Positions 8,818 through 20,044 of a DNA stretch of 64,000 nt are shown here, one piece after another. Under the pieces are notes generated by a model, which was not told where the DNA came from, ran no database searches, and saw only the letters and a list, made by a program, of their open reading frames with translations. Origin of the DNA: Citrobacter amalonaticus (lineage in GTDB: Bacteria > Pseudomonadota > Gammaproteobacteria > Enterobacterales > Enterobacteriaceae); assembly GCF_002918555.1 (NCBI RefSeq), contig NZ_PQMB01000007.1, positions 1 to 64,000 on the forward strand, in the 5' to 3' direction. Position 1 is the stretch's first letter; each line of letters begins with the position of its first letter. Position numbers and translations under genes: made by a program.

Positions 8818-9408
8818 AGAGTACACCCAAACTATTATTAGTCATAAAATATCGTGAGCTTATATTTATGTGGTCAACGAAGAGGGCGAATAAAACAACA
8901 GCCAAAACCTCGTTTAATAGCCAGAGAATAGATGGCCATTTCATCATCAACATCGTGATTTACGTCCTTCAACCACAGTTAAAATGTATATTAGGCAGGG
9001 AAGAAAATCTTACCTATTTTCTCTCTAATCAGGCAAAAATGGAGAAAAACATTCTCCATATTAAAACAGTGGATATCAGTAAATGATTGATAAATGGTAA
9101 AATAATTTAAAATGTTGATGTTAATCACAAAAAAATGGGGAAAAATATACTCTTTTCCTGACACGTAACGTTCAGGGTATCGACACTGAGACACTGCGTC
9201 TTGTGAATGGATCTCTCAGCGAACCAGCCACAATGAGTTCCGGTATCCACATCGAATTTCCGGCTGTGACGCAGATTTAGTGGTTGATGTAGCGATACGT
9301 AAACTGAAAGGTCTTCAGGCTGCGATTACCGCGATAAAGCGCCCCCCAGAGCTGGAATGACCGTTTCGGATTACACCATGAGTTTCAAAACACGACAGGC
9401 CAAAAAAA
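8818..9408. promoter_or_regulatory. AT-rich promoter region of the sulfur operon, with a gene remnant at the tdc side
   Basis: About 590 bases. An 8-bp inverted repeat ATGGAGAA/TTCTCCAT sits at 9039-9059. A CRP-like TGTGATTAACATCAAC (minus strand) lies near 9113-9128. From about 9205 to 9358 GC content rises and short open stretches, one ending ...KRPPELE*, look like a decayed coding fragment that I cannot identify. No intact gene is seen. Confidence 0.4.
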
Positions 9409-9428
9409 GGGCGCACCCAGGTGCGCCC
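9409..9428 (-). terminator. Rho-independent terminator of the tdc operon
   Basis: Perfect 8-bp stem GGGCGCAC/GTGCGCCC with a 4-base loop. On the minus strand it is followed by a run of seven T's. It lies 27 bases past the tdcG stop codon. Confidence 0.92.
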
Positions 9429-9454
9429 GAAAGGAGAAACAAACACAAAGACAG

Positions 9455-10819
9455 TCAGCCGCAGACCACCTTAATCGCCAGCCCGCCCCGCGACGTTTCA
9501 CGGTATTTGTCGTTCATATCTTTGCCCGTTTCATACATTGTCTCGATTACCTTATCGAGCGAGACTCGCGGTTCGGAGGTCCGGCGCAGCGCCATACGCG
9601 CGGCGTTGACCGCTTTTACCGCATTGATGGCGTTACGCTCGATGCACGGAATCTGCACCTGCCCCGCCACCGGATCGCAGGTTAAGCCCAGGTTATGCTC
9701 CATCGCGATTTCCGCGGCAATGCAGACCTGTACCGGACTCCCGCCCAGCAGCTCCGTCAGCCCCGCCGCGGCCATTGAGCAGGCCACGCCAATCTCTCCC
9801 TGACAGCCGACCTCCGCACCGGAAATCGACGCATTCATCTTATACAACGCGCCAATAGCGCCTGCCGCCAGCAAATAACGGGCAATTGAATTCGCATTCA
9901 CCGGGCGACGAAACTTATCGTAGTAGGCCAGTACGGCAGGAATAATGCCGCAGGCCCCGTTGGTCGGCGCGGTAACCACTCGCCCACCGGCGGCGTTCTC
10001 TTCGCTGACCGCGAGGGCAAACATGTTGATCCAGTCGATAACGTTCATCGGATCGCTGGAAAGACTATCGTTGGAAACCAGCAAACGACGTAACGCCACT
10101 GCCCGGCGCGGAACGTTTAGCGGCCCCGGCAGTACGCCTTCGGTGTTCATGCCACGTTCAATGCCTGCGAGCATCACGTCCCAGATGCGCGCAAAACCGG
10201 CATCAATATCCGCTTTACTGCGCAGCGCCAGTTCGTTTTGCATCATCAGGCCGGAAACGGACAGACCGTTACGCTCGCACTGCTTCAGCAGTTCGCTTGC
10301 GGAGCGGAAATCATAAGGGACAGGCGTTTCAACATCATGCACCTGCCCAAAGTGCTCTTCTTCGACGATAAATCCGCCGCCGATGGAGTAGTAGGTTTTG
10401 CTTAGCAGATGCTCCTGGTTTTCCCAGGCGGTAATACGCATCCCATTTTCATGACGCGGCAGGGTTGTCGTATGAAAAATAATATTGTCGGCAACCGGGA
10501 AATCAACGACATGCGCCCCTTCGGCCACCGGCAGTCGTCCGCTGCGCGTCACGTCGTCAATAAACGTGGGGATCGCGTCAATATTTACACTTTGTGGGCT
10601 GTTTCCTGCCAGCCCCATCATGATGGCGGTGTCCGTCGCATGACCTTTTCCGGTCAATGATAAGGATCCATACAAATCAACCGTAATACGCGTCGTGCGC
10701 AGCAAATCACCGCTGTTTACCAGTTGATCTATAAAACGTTTTCCTGCATTCATTGGCCCTACGGTATGGGAGCTGGAAGGACCAATGCCAGGCTTGAAAA
10801 TATCGAATGCGCTAATCAT
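9455..10819 (-). CDS. tdcG: L-serine dehydratase TdcG
   Basis: 454 aa. Converts L-serine to pyruvate and ammonia with a [4Fe-4S] cluster. The start MISAFDIFKPGIGPSSSHTV is the family N-terminus, so the ATG at 10819 is chosen rather than the one two codons earlier. Three expected cluster cysteines are visible in EVGCQGE, LTCDPVAG and QIPCIERN. The N-terminal beta domain and C-terminal alpha domain are fused, as in SdaA and SdaB. It is the last gene of tdcABCDEFG and is followed by a strong terminator. Cytoplasmic, expressed anaerobically with the operon. Confidence 0.95.
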   Translation of the reverse strand: MISAFDIFKPGIGPSSSHTVGPMNAGKRFIDQLVNSGDLLRTTRITVDLYGSLSLTGKGHATDTAIMMGLAGNSPQSVNIDAIPTFIDDVTRSGRLPVAEGAHVVDFPVADNIIFHTTTLPRHENGMRITAWENQEHLLSKTYYSIGGGFIVEEEHFGQVHDVETPVPYDFRSASELLKQCERNGLSVSGLMMQNELALRSKADIDAGFARIWDVMLAGIERGMNTEGVLPGPLNVPRRAVALRRLLVSNDSLSSDPMNVIDWINMFALAVSEENAAGGRVVTAPTNGACGIIPAVLAYYDKFRRPVNANSIARYLLAAGAIGALYKMNASISGAEVGCQGEIGVACSMAAAGLTELLGGSPVQVCIAAEIAMEHNLGLTCDPVAGQVQIPCIERNAINAVKAVNAARMALRRTSEPRVSLDKVIETMYETGKDMNDKYRETSRGGLAIKVVCG

Positions 10820-10907
10820 ATCCACACCCTCGGATCGCCGTTCAGTGAAGACCAGGTTTCACACTCATTATTGGGATCGGGGCGATCGCGGGATCGCCCC
10901 ACAGGGA

Positions 10908-11303
10908 TTACAGCGTATCGCCTCGCACGGCAATGGCTTCAATTTCGAGCTTCACATCCTTCGGCAGACGTGCAACCTGTACACAACTGCGCGTTGGGTA
11001 AATAGCCTGATGTTCGTCAAAAAATTGCTGGTATACGTGATTGATGACGGTGAAATCGTTCAGGTCGGTAATGAATACGGTCGTCTTCACGATATCGCTC
11101 ACTTTCAGACCCGCAGACTCCACAATCGCCTTTACATTTTCCAGACTCTGACGCGCCTGATCGGCTACGTTCTCAGCCACAGCGCCCGTTTGCGGACATA
11201 CCGGGATCTGACCAGAGGTCAGCACCAGACTGCCAAGATCCACACCCTGTACATAGGGACCGATAGCCCCCGGTGCGCGTTCAGTTTCAATAATCTTTCT
11301 CAT
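10908..11303 (-). CDS. tdcF: RidA-family protein TdcF
   Basis: 131 aa, two more than E. coli TdcF because of a slightly longer tail (AVRGDTL). Signature IGPYVQGVDLGSLVLTSGQ, TRSCVQVARLPKD and KLEIEAIAV. Family members form trimers that bind 2-oxobutyrate-like ligands and hydrolyse enamines. In this operon it would clear 2-aminocrotonate released by TdcB and 2-aminoacrylate from serine. GGAGGAATA precedes the ATG. It lies 13 bases after tdcE. Confidence 0.95.
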   Translation of the reverse strand: MRKIIETERAPGAIGPYVQGVDLGSLVLTSGQIPVCPQTGAVAENVADQARQSLENVKAIVESAGLKVSDIVKTTVFITDLNDFTVINHVYQQFFDEHQAIYPTRSCVQVARLPKDVKLEIEAIAVRGDTL

Positions 11304-11316
11304 TATTCCTCCGGCG

Positions 11317-13611
11317 TTATATCGCCTGGGTAAAAGTACGTGAAATCACATCCTGCTGCTGCTCGCGGGTCAGCGCGTTGAAACGCACGGCATAGCCGGA
11401 GACGCGAATCGTCAGGTTGGGATAGCTTTCCGGATGTTCAATGGCGTCGAGCAACATCTCGCGGTTCATCACGTTAACGTTCAGATGCTGCCCGCCTTCC
11501 ACATGCGCTTCGTGATGGAAGTAACCATCCAGCAGCCCCACCAGGTTGGTTTTACGCACCGAATCCTCTTTGCCCAGCGCCGCTGGCACAATTGAGAAGG
11601 TGTAGGAGATCCCATCTTTGGCGTAGGTGAAGGGCAGCTTCGCCACCGACGTCAGCGACGCGACGGCGCCTTTACGATCGCGACCGTGCATCGGGTTCGC
11701 ACCCGGCGCAAAAGGCGTACCGGCGCGGCGACCATCCGGGGTATTCCCGGTTTTCTGACCGTACACCACGTTGGAGGTGATGGTCAGAATGGACTGCGTC
11801 GGGACCGCGTTACGGTAGGTCGGCAACACTTTAATTTTCTTCATAAAGCGTTCAACCAGATCGCAGGCGATGCTGTCCACGCGTTCGTCGTTGTTCCCGT
11901 ACTGCGGATAGTCACCTTCGATAACAAAATCGACCGCCAGCCCGTTATGGTCGCGTACCGGTTTCACCTTCGCGTATTTAATGGCAGAGAGCGAATCTGC
12001 CGCCACCGACAGTCCGGCGATCCCGCAGGCCATCGTGCGATAGACGTCGCGATCGTGCAGTGCCATCAGCGAAGCCTCGTAGCTGTACTTGTCGTGCATG
12101 TAGTGGATGATATTCAGGGCGCTGATGTACTGCACCGCCAGCCAGTCCATAAAGTGATCCAGGCTTTCCATCACCGTGTTGTAATCCAGCACGTCGTCCA
12201 TCAATGGCGCCGTTTTCGGGCCGACCTGGATTTTCAACTTCTCATCCACACCGCCGTTGATCGCATACAGCAACGTCTTGGCAAGGTTGGCGCGTGCGCC
12301 AAAGAACTGCATTTGTTTACCAATGACCATCGGGCTGACGCAGCACGCAATAGCGTAATCATCGCTGTTGAAATCTGTGCGCATCAGATCGTCATTCTCA
12401 TACTGCAAAGAGGAGGTCACGATAGAGACCTGAGCAGCATATTTTTTGAAGGCAACCGGCAATGCTTCTGACCACAGCACGGTCAGGTTTGGCTCCGGCG
12501 CTGGCCCCATGGTGTGCAGCGTATGCAGGTAGCGGAAGGCGTTTTTAGTCACCAGCGTACGACCGTCCAGCCCCATGCCGCCAATCACCTCCGTTGCCCA
12601 AATCGGATCGCCGGAGAACAGCGTGTCAAATTCCGGCGTGCGCAGGAAGCGCACCATACGGATCTTCATGATGAAGTGATCGATCAGCTCCTGCGCCTGC
12701 TGCTCCGTCAGGATCCCCGCGTTGAAATCGCGCTCAATATAGATATCGAGGAACGACGCGGTACGGCCCAGCGACATCGCCCCGCCATTCTGCGATTTCA
12801 CTGCCGCAAGATAGGCAAAATAGACCCACTGCACCGCTTCCTGGGCGTTACGCGCCGGACGGGAGATATCGCAACCGTACTTCGCAGCCATCTCCTGCAT
12901 TTGCAGCAGGGCGCGACGATGCTCCGCCAGTTCTTCACGCAGGCGCATGGTGGCTTCAAGATCCTGCCCCCACTCCAGATTTGACTGGAGATCGGCAAAT
13001 TGCAGCTCGCGCTCGCGAACCAGATAACGGATGCCGTACAGCGCCACGCGTCGATAGTCGCCAATGATTCGCCCACGGCCATAACCGTCCGGTAAACCGG
13101 TCAGTACGCCTGACTTACGGCAGCGCAGCATATCCGGGGAATAGGCGTCAAAGACGCCCTGGTTATGCGTTTTCCGCAGTTCGGTGAACAGATACTCAAA
13201 GTTCGGATCCATTTCCCGACCGTAAGCATCAAACGAACTTTTGATCATATTTACCCCGCCAAACGGATGCAGGGCACGTTTAAGCGGCTTATCGGTTTGC
13301 AGGCCGACGATCTTTTCCAGCTCTTGTTCAATATAACCCGCGTCGTGCGCGGTAATCGTCGTCGCAATATTGGTATCAAAATCTACCGGCGCGTGCGTCG
13401 AGTTTTCAATACGGATACCCGCCATCACTTTTTCCCACAGTGCGGTGGTCGCGGGCGTCGCTTCGGCGAGGAAAGACTCATCCCCTTCATAAGGCGTATA
13501 GTTGTGCTGAATAAAATCACGGACATTAATTTCTTCTTTCCAGTCCGTACCTTTAAAGCCAAGCCAGGCTTCGGCATACAGCATATCGCTGGTATCGATA
13601 TCTACCTTCAT
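11317..13611 (-). CDS. tdcE: 2-oxobutyrate/pyruvate formate-lyase TdcE
   Basis: 764 aa glycyl-radical enzyme converting 2-oxobutyrate (or pyruvate) plus CoA to propionyl-CoA (or acetyl-CoA) and formate. The paired catalytic cysteines are in [11 protein letters not shown], and the glycyl radical loop is [12 protein letters not shown] near the C-terminus. There is no activase gene nearby; PflA is known to activate TdcE in E. coli. Active only without oxygen. It sits between tdcD and tdcF, so the operon links threonine deamination to ATP synthesis. Confidence 0.96.
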   Translation of the reverse strand: MKVDIDTSDMLYAEAWLGFKGTDWKEEINVRDFIQHNYTPYEGDESFLAEATPATTALWEKVMAGIRIENSTHAPVDFDTNIATTITAHDAGYIEQELEKIVGLQTDKPLKRALHPFGGVNMIKSSFDAYGREMDPNFEYLFTELRKTHNQGVFDAYSPDMLRCRKSGVLTGLPDGYGRGRIIGDYRRVALYGIRYLVRERELQFADLQSNLEWGQDLEATMRLREELAEHRRALLQMQEMAAKYGCDISRPARNAQEAVQWVYFAYLAAVKSQNGGAMSLGRTASFLDIYIERDFNAGILTEQQAQELIDHFIMKIRMVRFLRTPEFDTLFSGDPIWATEVIGGMGLDGRTLVTKNAFRYLHTLHTMGPAPEPNLTVLWSEALPVAFKKYAAQVSIVTSSLQYENDDLMRTDFNSDDYAIACCVSPMVIGKQMQFFGARANLAKTLLYAINGGVDEKLKIQVGPKTAPLMDDVLDYNTVMESLDHFMDWLAVQYISALNIIHYMHDKYSYEASLMALHDRDVYRTMACGIAGLSVAADSLSAIKYAKVKPVRDHNGLAVDFVIEGDYPQYGNNDERVDSIACDLVERFMKKIKVLPTYRNAVPTQSILTITSNVVYGQKTGNTPDGRRAGTPFAPGANPMHGRDRKGAVASLTSVAKLPFTYAKDGISYTFSIVPAALGKEDSVRKTNLVGLLDGYFHHEAHVEGGQHLNVNVMNREMLLDAIEHPESYPNLTIRVSGYAVRFNALTREQQQDVISRTFTQAI

Positions 13612-13643
13612 GAAAAAAAATCTCTCTACAGAACAACAGTTAA

Positions 13644-14852
13644 TTATGCAAATTCTACGGGTGCGTTAATTCTGCTTAAATGAATCGCATCGAGGGCAAT
13701 CATTTTTTCTTCATTCGTTGGAATGACGGCGCAAATAACGCGGGAGTCTTTTCCGGAAATCACTCTTTCGCCGTGGGAGTTAGACAGGCTATTCATATCG
13801 TTGTCGATATTCACCCCCAGCACGGCCAGATGTTCAATCACCAGGCGACGTATTAATACCGAGTTCTCACCAATACCACCGGTGAAAATAATACCGTCCA
13901 GACGATGCAATGACGCAGCGTGTCCGGCAATATGGCGGGCAATGCGATGGACAAAGGTTTTAATCGCCAGTTGCGCACGCTCATGCCCTTCGTGCCAGGC
14001 CTTTTCCAGCACGCGCAGGTCAGAGGACAGGCCGGAAATCCCCAGCAGACCGGACTCTTTGTTAACGACGCGTTCCAGATCGCCGAGGGTCTGCTGGGTA
14101 ACACTAGCCACCCACGCCATCGCACCGAAATCCACGTCACCGCTGCGGGTCCCCATCATCAGCCCTTCCAGCGGCGTCATCCCCATGGAGGTGTCGACGC
14201 TCTGGCTATTTCGCACCGCACAGATTGATGCGCCGTTACCCAGATGCGCCACCACCAGACCGGAGTCCTGTTCTGCCAGCTCGAGAAGTTCACAGGCGCG
14301 CCGGGAAACATAACGGTGCGACGTACCGTGGAAGCCGTAACGGCGCACGCCCAGCTCTTCAAAATATTTCCACGGCAGCCCGTACAGGTAGGCCTCTGGC
14401 GCCATTGTCTGGTGGAAACTGGTATCAAATACCGCCACCTGCATACTGCCAGGGAAAAGATGCCGGGCAGATTCAATGCCGCTCAAATTCGCGTAATTAT
14501 GTAGCGGTGCCAGTGGAGATACCCGACGGATATTTTCAATGACCTCATCAGTAATAATCGTTGATTCGGTAAAGATATTTCCGCCGTGGGCGATACGGTG
14601 GCCAATTATGGCCACGCTGTCGTTTAAATTGCGTTTTTCCAGTTCAAATGCAATCGCCTTTAACGCGCCTTCGTAGCTGTGGTGAGCCAGCGTTACTGGC
14701 TCTCCTCCATTTACCGATAAGAACGCATTTTCAGTATTAATACCGTCCGCAATTCCTGCCATTAATACATCGCAGTTAGCGGCATCCAGTACTGAAAATT
14801 TAATTGAAGACGATCCACAGTTAATTACTAACACTACCGGGAATTCAGTCAT
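13644..14852 (-). CDS. tdcD: Propionate/acetate kinase TdcD
   Basis: 402 aa, ASKHA-fold kinase. N-terminal [17 protein letters not shown] binds phosphate, and [11 protein letters not shown] and [15 protein letters not shown] are family signatures. It makes ATP from propionyl phosphate (or acetyl phosphate), the energy-yielding step of anaerobic threonine breakdown. It is 32 bases upstream of tdcE and 32 bases after tdcC on the minus strand. Confidence 0.95.
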   Translation of the reverse strand: MTEFPVVLVINCGSSSIKFSVLDAANCDVLMAGIADGINTENAFLSVNGGEPVTLAHHSYEGALKAIAFELEKRNLNDSVAIIGHRIAHGGNIFTESTIITDEVIENIRRVSPLAPLHNYANLSGIESARHLFPGSMQVAVFDTSFHQTMAPEAYLYGLPWKYFEELGVRRYGFHGTSHRYVSRRACELLELAEQDSGLVVAHLGNGASICAVRNSQSVDTSMGMTPLEGLMMGTRSGDVDFGAMAWVASVTQQTLGDLERVVNKESGLLGISGLSSDLRVLEKAWHEGHERAQLAIKTFVHRIARHIAGHAASLHRLDGIIFTGGIGENSVLIRRLVIEHLAVLGVNIDNDMNSLSNSHGERVISGKDSRVICAVIPTNEEKMIALDAIHLSRINAPVEFA

Positions 14853-14883
14853 CTCACTACTCCGCTCATCCCGAGCTTAAGGA

Positions 14884-16218
<1,335 letters not shown>

Positions 16219-16249
16219 CTATCCTCAACGAAAAGATTAATAGCCGGGA

Positions 16250-17239
16250 TTAAGCGTCAACTAAACCCGTAATTTGCGAAACGCGGGAGAGATCAATATT
16301 GCCGCCAGAAATAATGCTGACTGTTTTTCTGTTCTGAATATAGCTATCTAATTTCCCGCTTAATAATGCTGCACATGCCAGTGCGCCAGCCCCTTCAGTG
16401 ACGACTTTATTGCGCTGAATTAATGCGATCATGCTGTTTCGAATTTCGTCTTCGCTAACCAGGACAATGTCGTCTACTAATTCGCGAACGATTTCGTAAG
16501 TTAAGTTACCCGGACGGGAGACATCACAACCATCCGCCAGGGTGCTGGTCGTTCGGTGCGTGGTTATTTCTCCAGCATGGAAAGATGCCGCCATGCCGTG
16601 AACGTTTTCAGACTGTACGCCAATGACTTTGATAGTCGGGTTAATTGATTTAATCGCAATGGCAATACCTGCAATTAATCCACCACCACCAATTGGAACA
16701 ATAACGTTATCGACATCATACAGATCTTCCATAATTTCCAGACCGATCGTGCCTTGTCCGGCAATGACCTTCGGGTCGTCATACGGTGGAATAAAAATAC
16801 GGCCTTCCATTTCGACAATTTCGCTAACCTTCGCAATCGTGTCGTTGAAGTTATCACCGTGCAGCACCACTTCCGCAGAGTAGTCGCAGGTTGCCGCCAC
16901 TTTCGACTTCGGCGCGCCTTTCGGCATCACCACTTTGCCGTCAATACCGAGCATGGCGCAGGAGAGAGAAACCCCCTGAGCATGATTCCCGGCAGAGCAG
17001 GCGACCACACCCTTCATTCTTTCGGCTTCAGTTAACGAACTGAGTTTATTAAACGCACCGCGAATTTTAAATGAACCTGTACGCTGCATATTTTCGAACT
17101 TGAGGAATATCTCCCCTTTGCAACGTTCGCTGAAATAGTTTGAACGAGGCATGCCAGTTTTATAAATTTTCCCTGCCAGTCTTTTTTTCGCTTCAAGGAT
17201 ATCTTCAATTGCAACCGGGAGATCGTATGTAATGTGCAT
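16250..17239 (-). CDS. tdcB: Catabolic threonine dehydratase TdcB
   Basis: 329 aa PLP enzyme (fold type II) that deaminates threonine to 2-oxobutyrate through an enamine. The PLP lysine is in [12 protein letters not shown] (about residue 58), the phosphate-binding glycine loop is [13 protein letters not shown], and [10 protein letters not shown] binds substrate. It lacks the C-terminal regulatory domain of IlvA, as expected for the AMP-activated catabolic form. Second gene of the operon, 151 bases after tdcA. Confidence 0.96.
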   Translation of the reverse strand: MHITYDLPVAIEDILEAKKRLAGKIYKTGMPRSNYFSERCKGEIFLKFENMQRTGSFKIRGAFNKLSSLTEAERMKGVVACSAGNHAQGVSLSCAMLGIDGKVVMPKGAPKSKVAATCDYSAEVVLHGDNFNDTIAKVSEIVEMEGRIFIPPYDDPKVIAGQGTIGLEIMEDLYDVDNVIVPIGGGGLIAGIAIAIKSINPTIKVIGVQSENVHGMAASFHAGEITTHRTTSTLADGCDVSRPGNLTYEIVRELVDDIVLVSEDEIRNSMIALIQRNKVVTEGAGALACAALLSGKLDSYIQNRKTVSIISGGNIDLSRVSQITGLVDA

Positions 17240-17390
17240 TATAACCTCTTAACCTGCGTATAAAATTAATATACTCGTCGTATTTCACGTTGCTGATGCA
17301 TTAGCGTTCCCGCAACTCGAATTATTTAGAGCATAGATAGCCGTAACCAACGAATGATATTCAGTTCGATGGCATTGATAATAAACTCAA

Positions 17391-18329
17391 TTAATCGATT
17401 TCAATTAATTGCTTTCGCCTGCATCCATTATAAGATGAGTATTCTTTAGCTAATTCGACCAAAACCGATGCTGCTTTTTTAATCCGATAATTTTTTGACC
17501 ATATCGCCGCATAACGTGCGACAGGTAGCGCGTCTTCCACCGAGAGCGTAATAAACTGATTTGAACCAAACGGAGTTGTCATATCACAGGGAATAACGGT
17601 CAGAAAATCGGCGTTGAGAACAAGATTATAAATAGTGACAACGGAATCTGTTTTTACAATGTTTTCGATGCTGATGCCGTTTCTTTGTAGCGTAGTGAGG
17701 AGTTCGCTGTAGTAGCCCATATTCGTTTGTGGCAGCACCCACTGTTCGTTTTTCAACGATTCCAGTGTGGTGGTGCCGGTGCATGTTCGGGACTTATTGG
17801 CCACCAGGACAAACTCTGACTCAAAGAGCGGCTCCACGTGCAGATCCTGCAGTTTCATTTCGTCACTCAAGGTACCGATAGCGAAATCCAGGCGTCCGTC
17901 GCGAATCGCGGGCAGGAACGAGGAGAGCTGCGCTTCGTACATGGAGACCTGAGCTTTTGGGAAAACCTCTTTGAATTTCTGAATCATACCGGACATAAAG
18001 GTGAAACCAATCAGCGAAGGGAAGCCGAACGAGACATCGACAACGGCGTTATCCGTCATGCTGTTCATCTCATTGACCATGTTCTTCATCTCGCGGGTGA
18101 TCGACTCAGACCAGGAGAGCAACACCTGGCCCGGATGGGTCAGCGTGACGCCGGTATTTTTTCTTACGACAAGCTCAACGCCAAAATAAGCTTCAATATC
18201 GTTAATGATTTTGCTCACGGCGGGTTGAGTTAAACCTAATTCTTTTGCAGCCGAGCCGATAGAACCGCTTCTGATTACTTCCTGAAAGACCACCAGGTGC
18301 TGTGTTTTAGGGAGAAGAAAAGTATTCAT
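17391..18329 (-). CDS. tdcA: LysR-type activator TdcA of the tdc operon
   Basis: 312 aa with the ATG at 18329, the E. coli length; an ATG four codons upstream is less likely. HTH in SIGSAAKELGLTQPAVSKII (residues ~27-46), then an effector domain. TdcA activates the operon under anaerobic, catabolite-poor conditions. It is the first gene of the operon and has an upstream CRP site at the position known from E. coli. Confidence 0.96.
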   Translation of the reverse strand: MNTFLLPKTQHLVVFQEVIRSGSIGSAAKELGLTQPAVSKIINDIEAYFGVELVVRKNTGVTLTHPGQVLLSWSESITREMKNMVNEMNSMTDNAVVDVSFGFPSLIGFTFMSGMIQKFKEVFPKAQVSMYEAQLSSFLPAIRDGRLDFAIGTLSDEMKLQDLHVEPLFESEFVLVANKSRTCTGTTTLESLKNEQWVLPQTNMGYYSELLTTLQRNGISIENIVKTDSVVTIYNLVLNADFLTVIPCDMTTPFGSNQFITLSVEDALPVARYAAIWSKNYRIKKAASVLVELAKEYSSYNGCRRKQLIEID

Positions 18330-18392
18330 ATCGACCTGCATTAATTACTTTATTGACGGCCTGAAGTGTACCAAATTAAGAGAAAGAGGATA

Positions 18393-18408
18393 TGTGCGAC
18401 CACTCACA
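18393..18408 (-). promoter_or_regulatory. CRP-binding site of the tdc promoter
   Basis: TGTGCGACCACTCACA matches the CRP consensus TGTGA-N6-TCACA in 9 of 10 key bases. Its centre lies about 71 bases before the tdcA ATG. From memory it is nearly identical to the E. coli tdc CRP site centred at -41.5, so transcription should start near 18359. Confidence 0.85.
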
Positions 18409-18684
18409 AATTACCTTCATTAACATTTTGTAAGATTATATTATAAATATAAATTTGTTATATATCATATAGTTAAATGAAACTAATCGCACCTTACTCT
18501 GATTTTAATCAAAAAAAATGGGGGGGATAACGATATTTTATGGCGATAACATCGCCACTTCATGATTTATTTTCAAAAACGATGAAAGACTATATTTCAA
18601 GCAATTACCGATCAATTAACAATCAAAAAGCGCCTTAAATTTAATGCGTAATTTATCAAATATAGTTACAAATGAATCATAATT

Positions 18685-18834
18685 ATGGCTAAAGAATGGT
18701 ACACATCACATTTTTACGGCTTATTTGTATGTAAAGAAACATTTACGCTATTAATATTCAAACCATTACGTACAAATGATTATCAATATCAACAATATAT
18801 TAACAGCTTGTTTTTCCGAATTATCAGAGTGTAA
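18685..18834 (+). CDS. Small divergent ORF at the tdcR position
   Basis: 49 codons from ATG to TAA, reading MAKEWYTSHFYGLFVCK... to ...SLFFRIIRV. It is rich in aromatic and basic residues and divergent from tdcA, with about 355 bases between the starts. In E. coli the activator gene tdcR occupies this place and orientation, and I believe this is its counterpart. I could not compare the sequences and no strong ribosome site is visible, so the symbol is withheld. Confidence 0.5.
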   Translation: MAKEWYTSHFYGLFVCKETFTLLIFKPLRTNDYQYQQYINSLFFRIIRV

Positions 18835-19150
18835 TTTTGAGATAGCGATCGTTTGCTTTTTCTTTCTTCTGAAATAAAAGCATAAAATAGCTTTTTGTGT
18901 TACTTATCACAAAACAGGAAATCTCTCAGCCATCGGGATGAATGACAAGGGGGAAAGGTGAGCAACGGTCAATCAGGTACGCATCAGCGAGAGGGCATGT
19001 TCGAGCACCGCTTTTGCGTTAATTCGGCCAAAGTCGATGGCATTGATGGCATCTGGCCATACCTTCGCGAATACGCAGTCGTACCAGATCCCCTGCAAAC
19101 CCGGCAAAGGTAGCCAGCTACATTATTAAAGAACATCTTCCCCATCGGGT
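18835..19150. other. Intergenic region with a probable decayed coding fragment
   Basis: AT-rich on the left. From about 18965 to 19110 the minus strand shows an open fragment ending ...AINAIDFGRINAKAVLEHALS, with a plausible upstream part in another frame. This suggests the end of a frameshifted gene of unknown identity. Confidence 0.35.
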
Positions 19151-19339
19151 TCACAGGATTGTTGCGTCCGCAGCCGATTGAGGATAGTAAATTAGGTCTG
19201 AACCTTCAGGATGTTCAGTCAGTAGAATGAACAATTCTAAAAGATTGTCTTGATGGGCTTCAGTCCCTTGGCCGCCGATAATCTCGGCGATTAAGCTGAT
19301 GAAATCGCTTTTTGTATAATCACTGAGCAATTTACTCAC
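19151..19339 (-). pseudogene. Truncated DNase-bacteriocin immunity protein
   Basis: About 62 codons from a GTG at 19339 that overlaps the stop of the preceding immunity gene (GTGAGTAA). It reads SKLLSDYTKSDFISLIAEI and keeps the immunity signature EHPEGSDLIYYP, but ends 9 residues later (QSAADATIL), about 18 short of the family. An ATG at 19360 is an alternative start. The fourth helix is missing, so a working immunity protein is doubtful. It lies tandemly after the full-length immunity gene, suggesting duplication or recombination of bacteriocin cassettes. Confidence 0.65.
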
Positions 19340-19589
19340 TACGGAAGCCGGGTTTATCATTGGCTTTACGCCACTCTTTGATTTCTTGAACAACCGCGAT
19401 CGGACCACCTTTCCCTTCTTCTGGGTAATATATCAAATCAGAACCTGACGGATGTTCAGAAAGCCGCTCAAACTCTGCTACAGCAGCCATATGAGCCTTT
19501 TCAGATGGATAGGTATCGTTACAAATATCTTCAACAAAACTGAGGAACTCAGCTTCAGTAAAATCAGTGATTTCTTTATGCGTTACCAT
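19332..19589 (-). CDS. Colicin E/S-type pyocin DNase immunity protein
   Basis: 85 aa, the normal size for the Im2/Im7/Im8/Im9 family. Signature ITDFTEAEFLSFVEDIC at the start, SEHPSGSDLIYYPEEG in the centre (the two tyrosines contact the nuclease in known complexes), and EIKEWRKANDKPGFRS at the end. AAGGA seven bases before the ATG at 19589 fixes the start. It would bind and neutralise an HNH DNase bacteriocin in the cytoplasm. The cognate nuclease is present only as a remnant immediately upstream, so it is now an orphan immunity gene and may protect against bacteriocins of neighbours. Confidence 0.9.
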   Translation of the reverse strand: MVTHKEITDFTEAEFLSFVEDICNDTYPSEKAHMAAVAEFERLSEHPSGSDLIYYPEEGKGGPIAVVQEIKEWRKANDKPGFRSE

Positions 19590-19590
19590 T

Positions 19591-19709
19591 TTATTTTCCT
19601 TGATGAATTTCGATGTGCTGCTTTGGTGTAGTGACACCCAAATTATCTACGTCATAAACTGCACCACCATTTCTGATCTCTTCGATATGATGAAGTTTGA
19701 TCTCCTCCC
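19591..19709 (-). pseudogene. C-terminal remnant of an HNH DNase bacteriocin
   Basis: The minus strand reads KLHHIEEIRNGGAVYD, then VDNLGVTTPKQHIEIHQGK and a stop. This is the C-terminal HNH/beta-beta-alpha-metal motif of colicin E2/E9-type DNases, with the HH, N and H...H residues in place. The stop is one base from the ATG of the immunity gene, the usual nuclease-immunity arrangement. Everything upstream is missing: the frame is broken at about 19710 where IS sequence begins. Translocation and receptor domains are not found in the window. Confidence 0.85.
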
Positions 19710-19777
19710 TGAAAACAGTACCAGGCTAAACTGGAGTATCCGGTCTTTCTTTCGCCTGACAAAGAGGCCATCCAGCC

Positions 19778-20044
19778 ATGAAAAAGACCCGTTATACCGA
19801 AGAACAGATAGCATTTGCCCTGAAACAGGCCGAAACTGGCACCCGCGTCGGGGAAGTATGCAGAAAGATGGGGATTTCTGAAGCCACTTTTTATAACTGG
19901 AAGAAGAAATTTGCCGGGCTGGGCGTGACGGAGCTGCGTCGTCTGCGCCAGCTGGAGGATGAAAATCAGCGGCTCAAGAAACTGGTCGCCGATCTGAGTC
20001 TGGACAAGGAGATGCTGCAGGAGGTACTGAAGCAAAAGTTCTGA
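19778..20044 (+). CDS. IS3-family transposase OrfA
   Basis: 88 aa. N-terminal HTH (YTEEQIAFALKQAETGTRVG, then EVCRKMGISEATFYNWKKKF) followed by a leucine-zipper region (LRQLEDENQRLKKLVADLSL). This is the DNA-binding subunit of IS3-family (IS407-like) transposases. Intact, but its partner OrfB is truncated. Confidence 0.9.
   Translation: MKKTRYTEEQIAFALKQAETGTRVGEVCRKMGISEATFYNWKKKFAGLGVTELRRLRQLEDENQRLKKLVADLSLDKEMLQEVLKQKF

Noticed and set aside
11686-12471. 261-codon ORF opposite tdcE
   Set aside because: H/R/V-rich antisense frame of a conserved gene.
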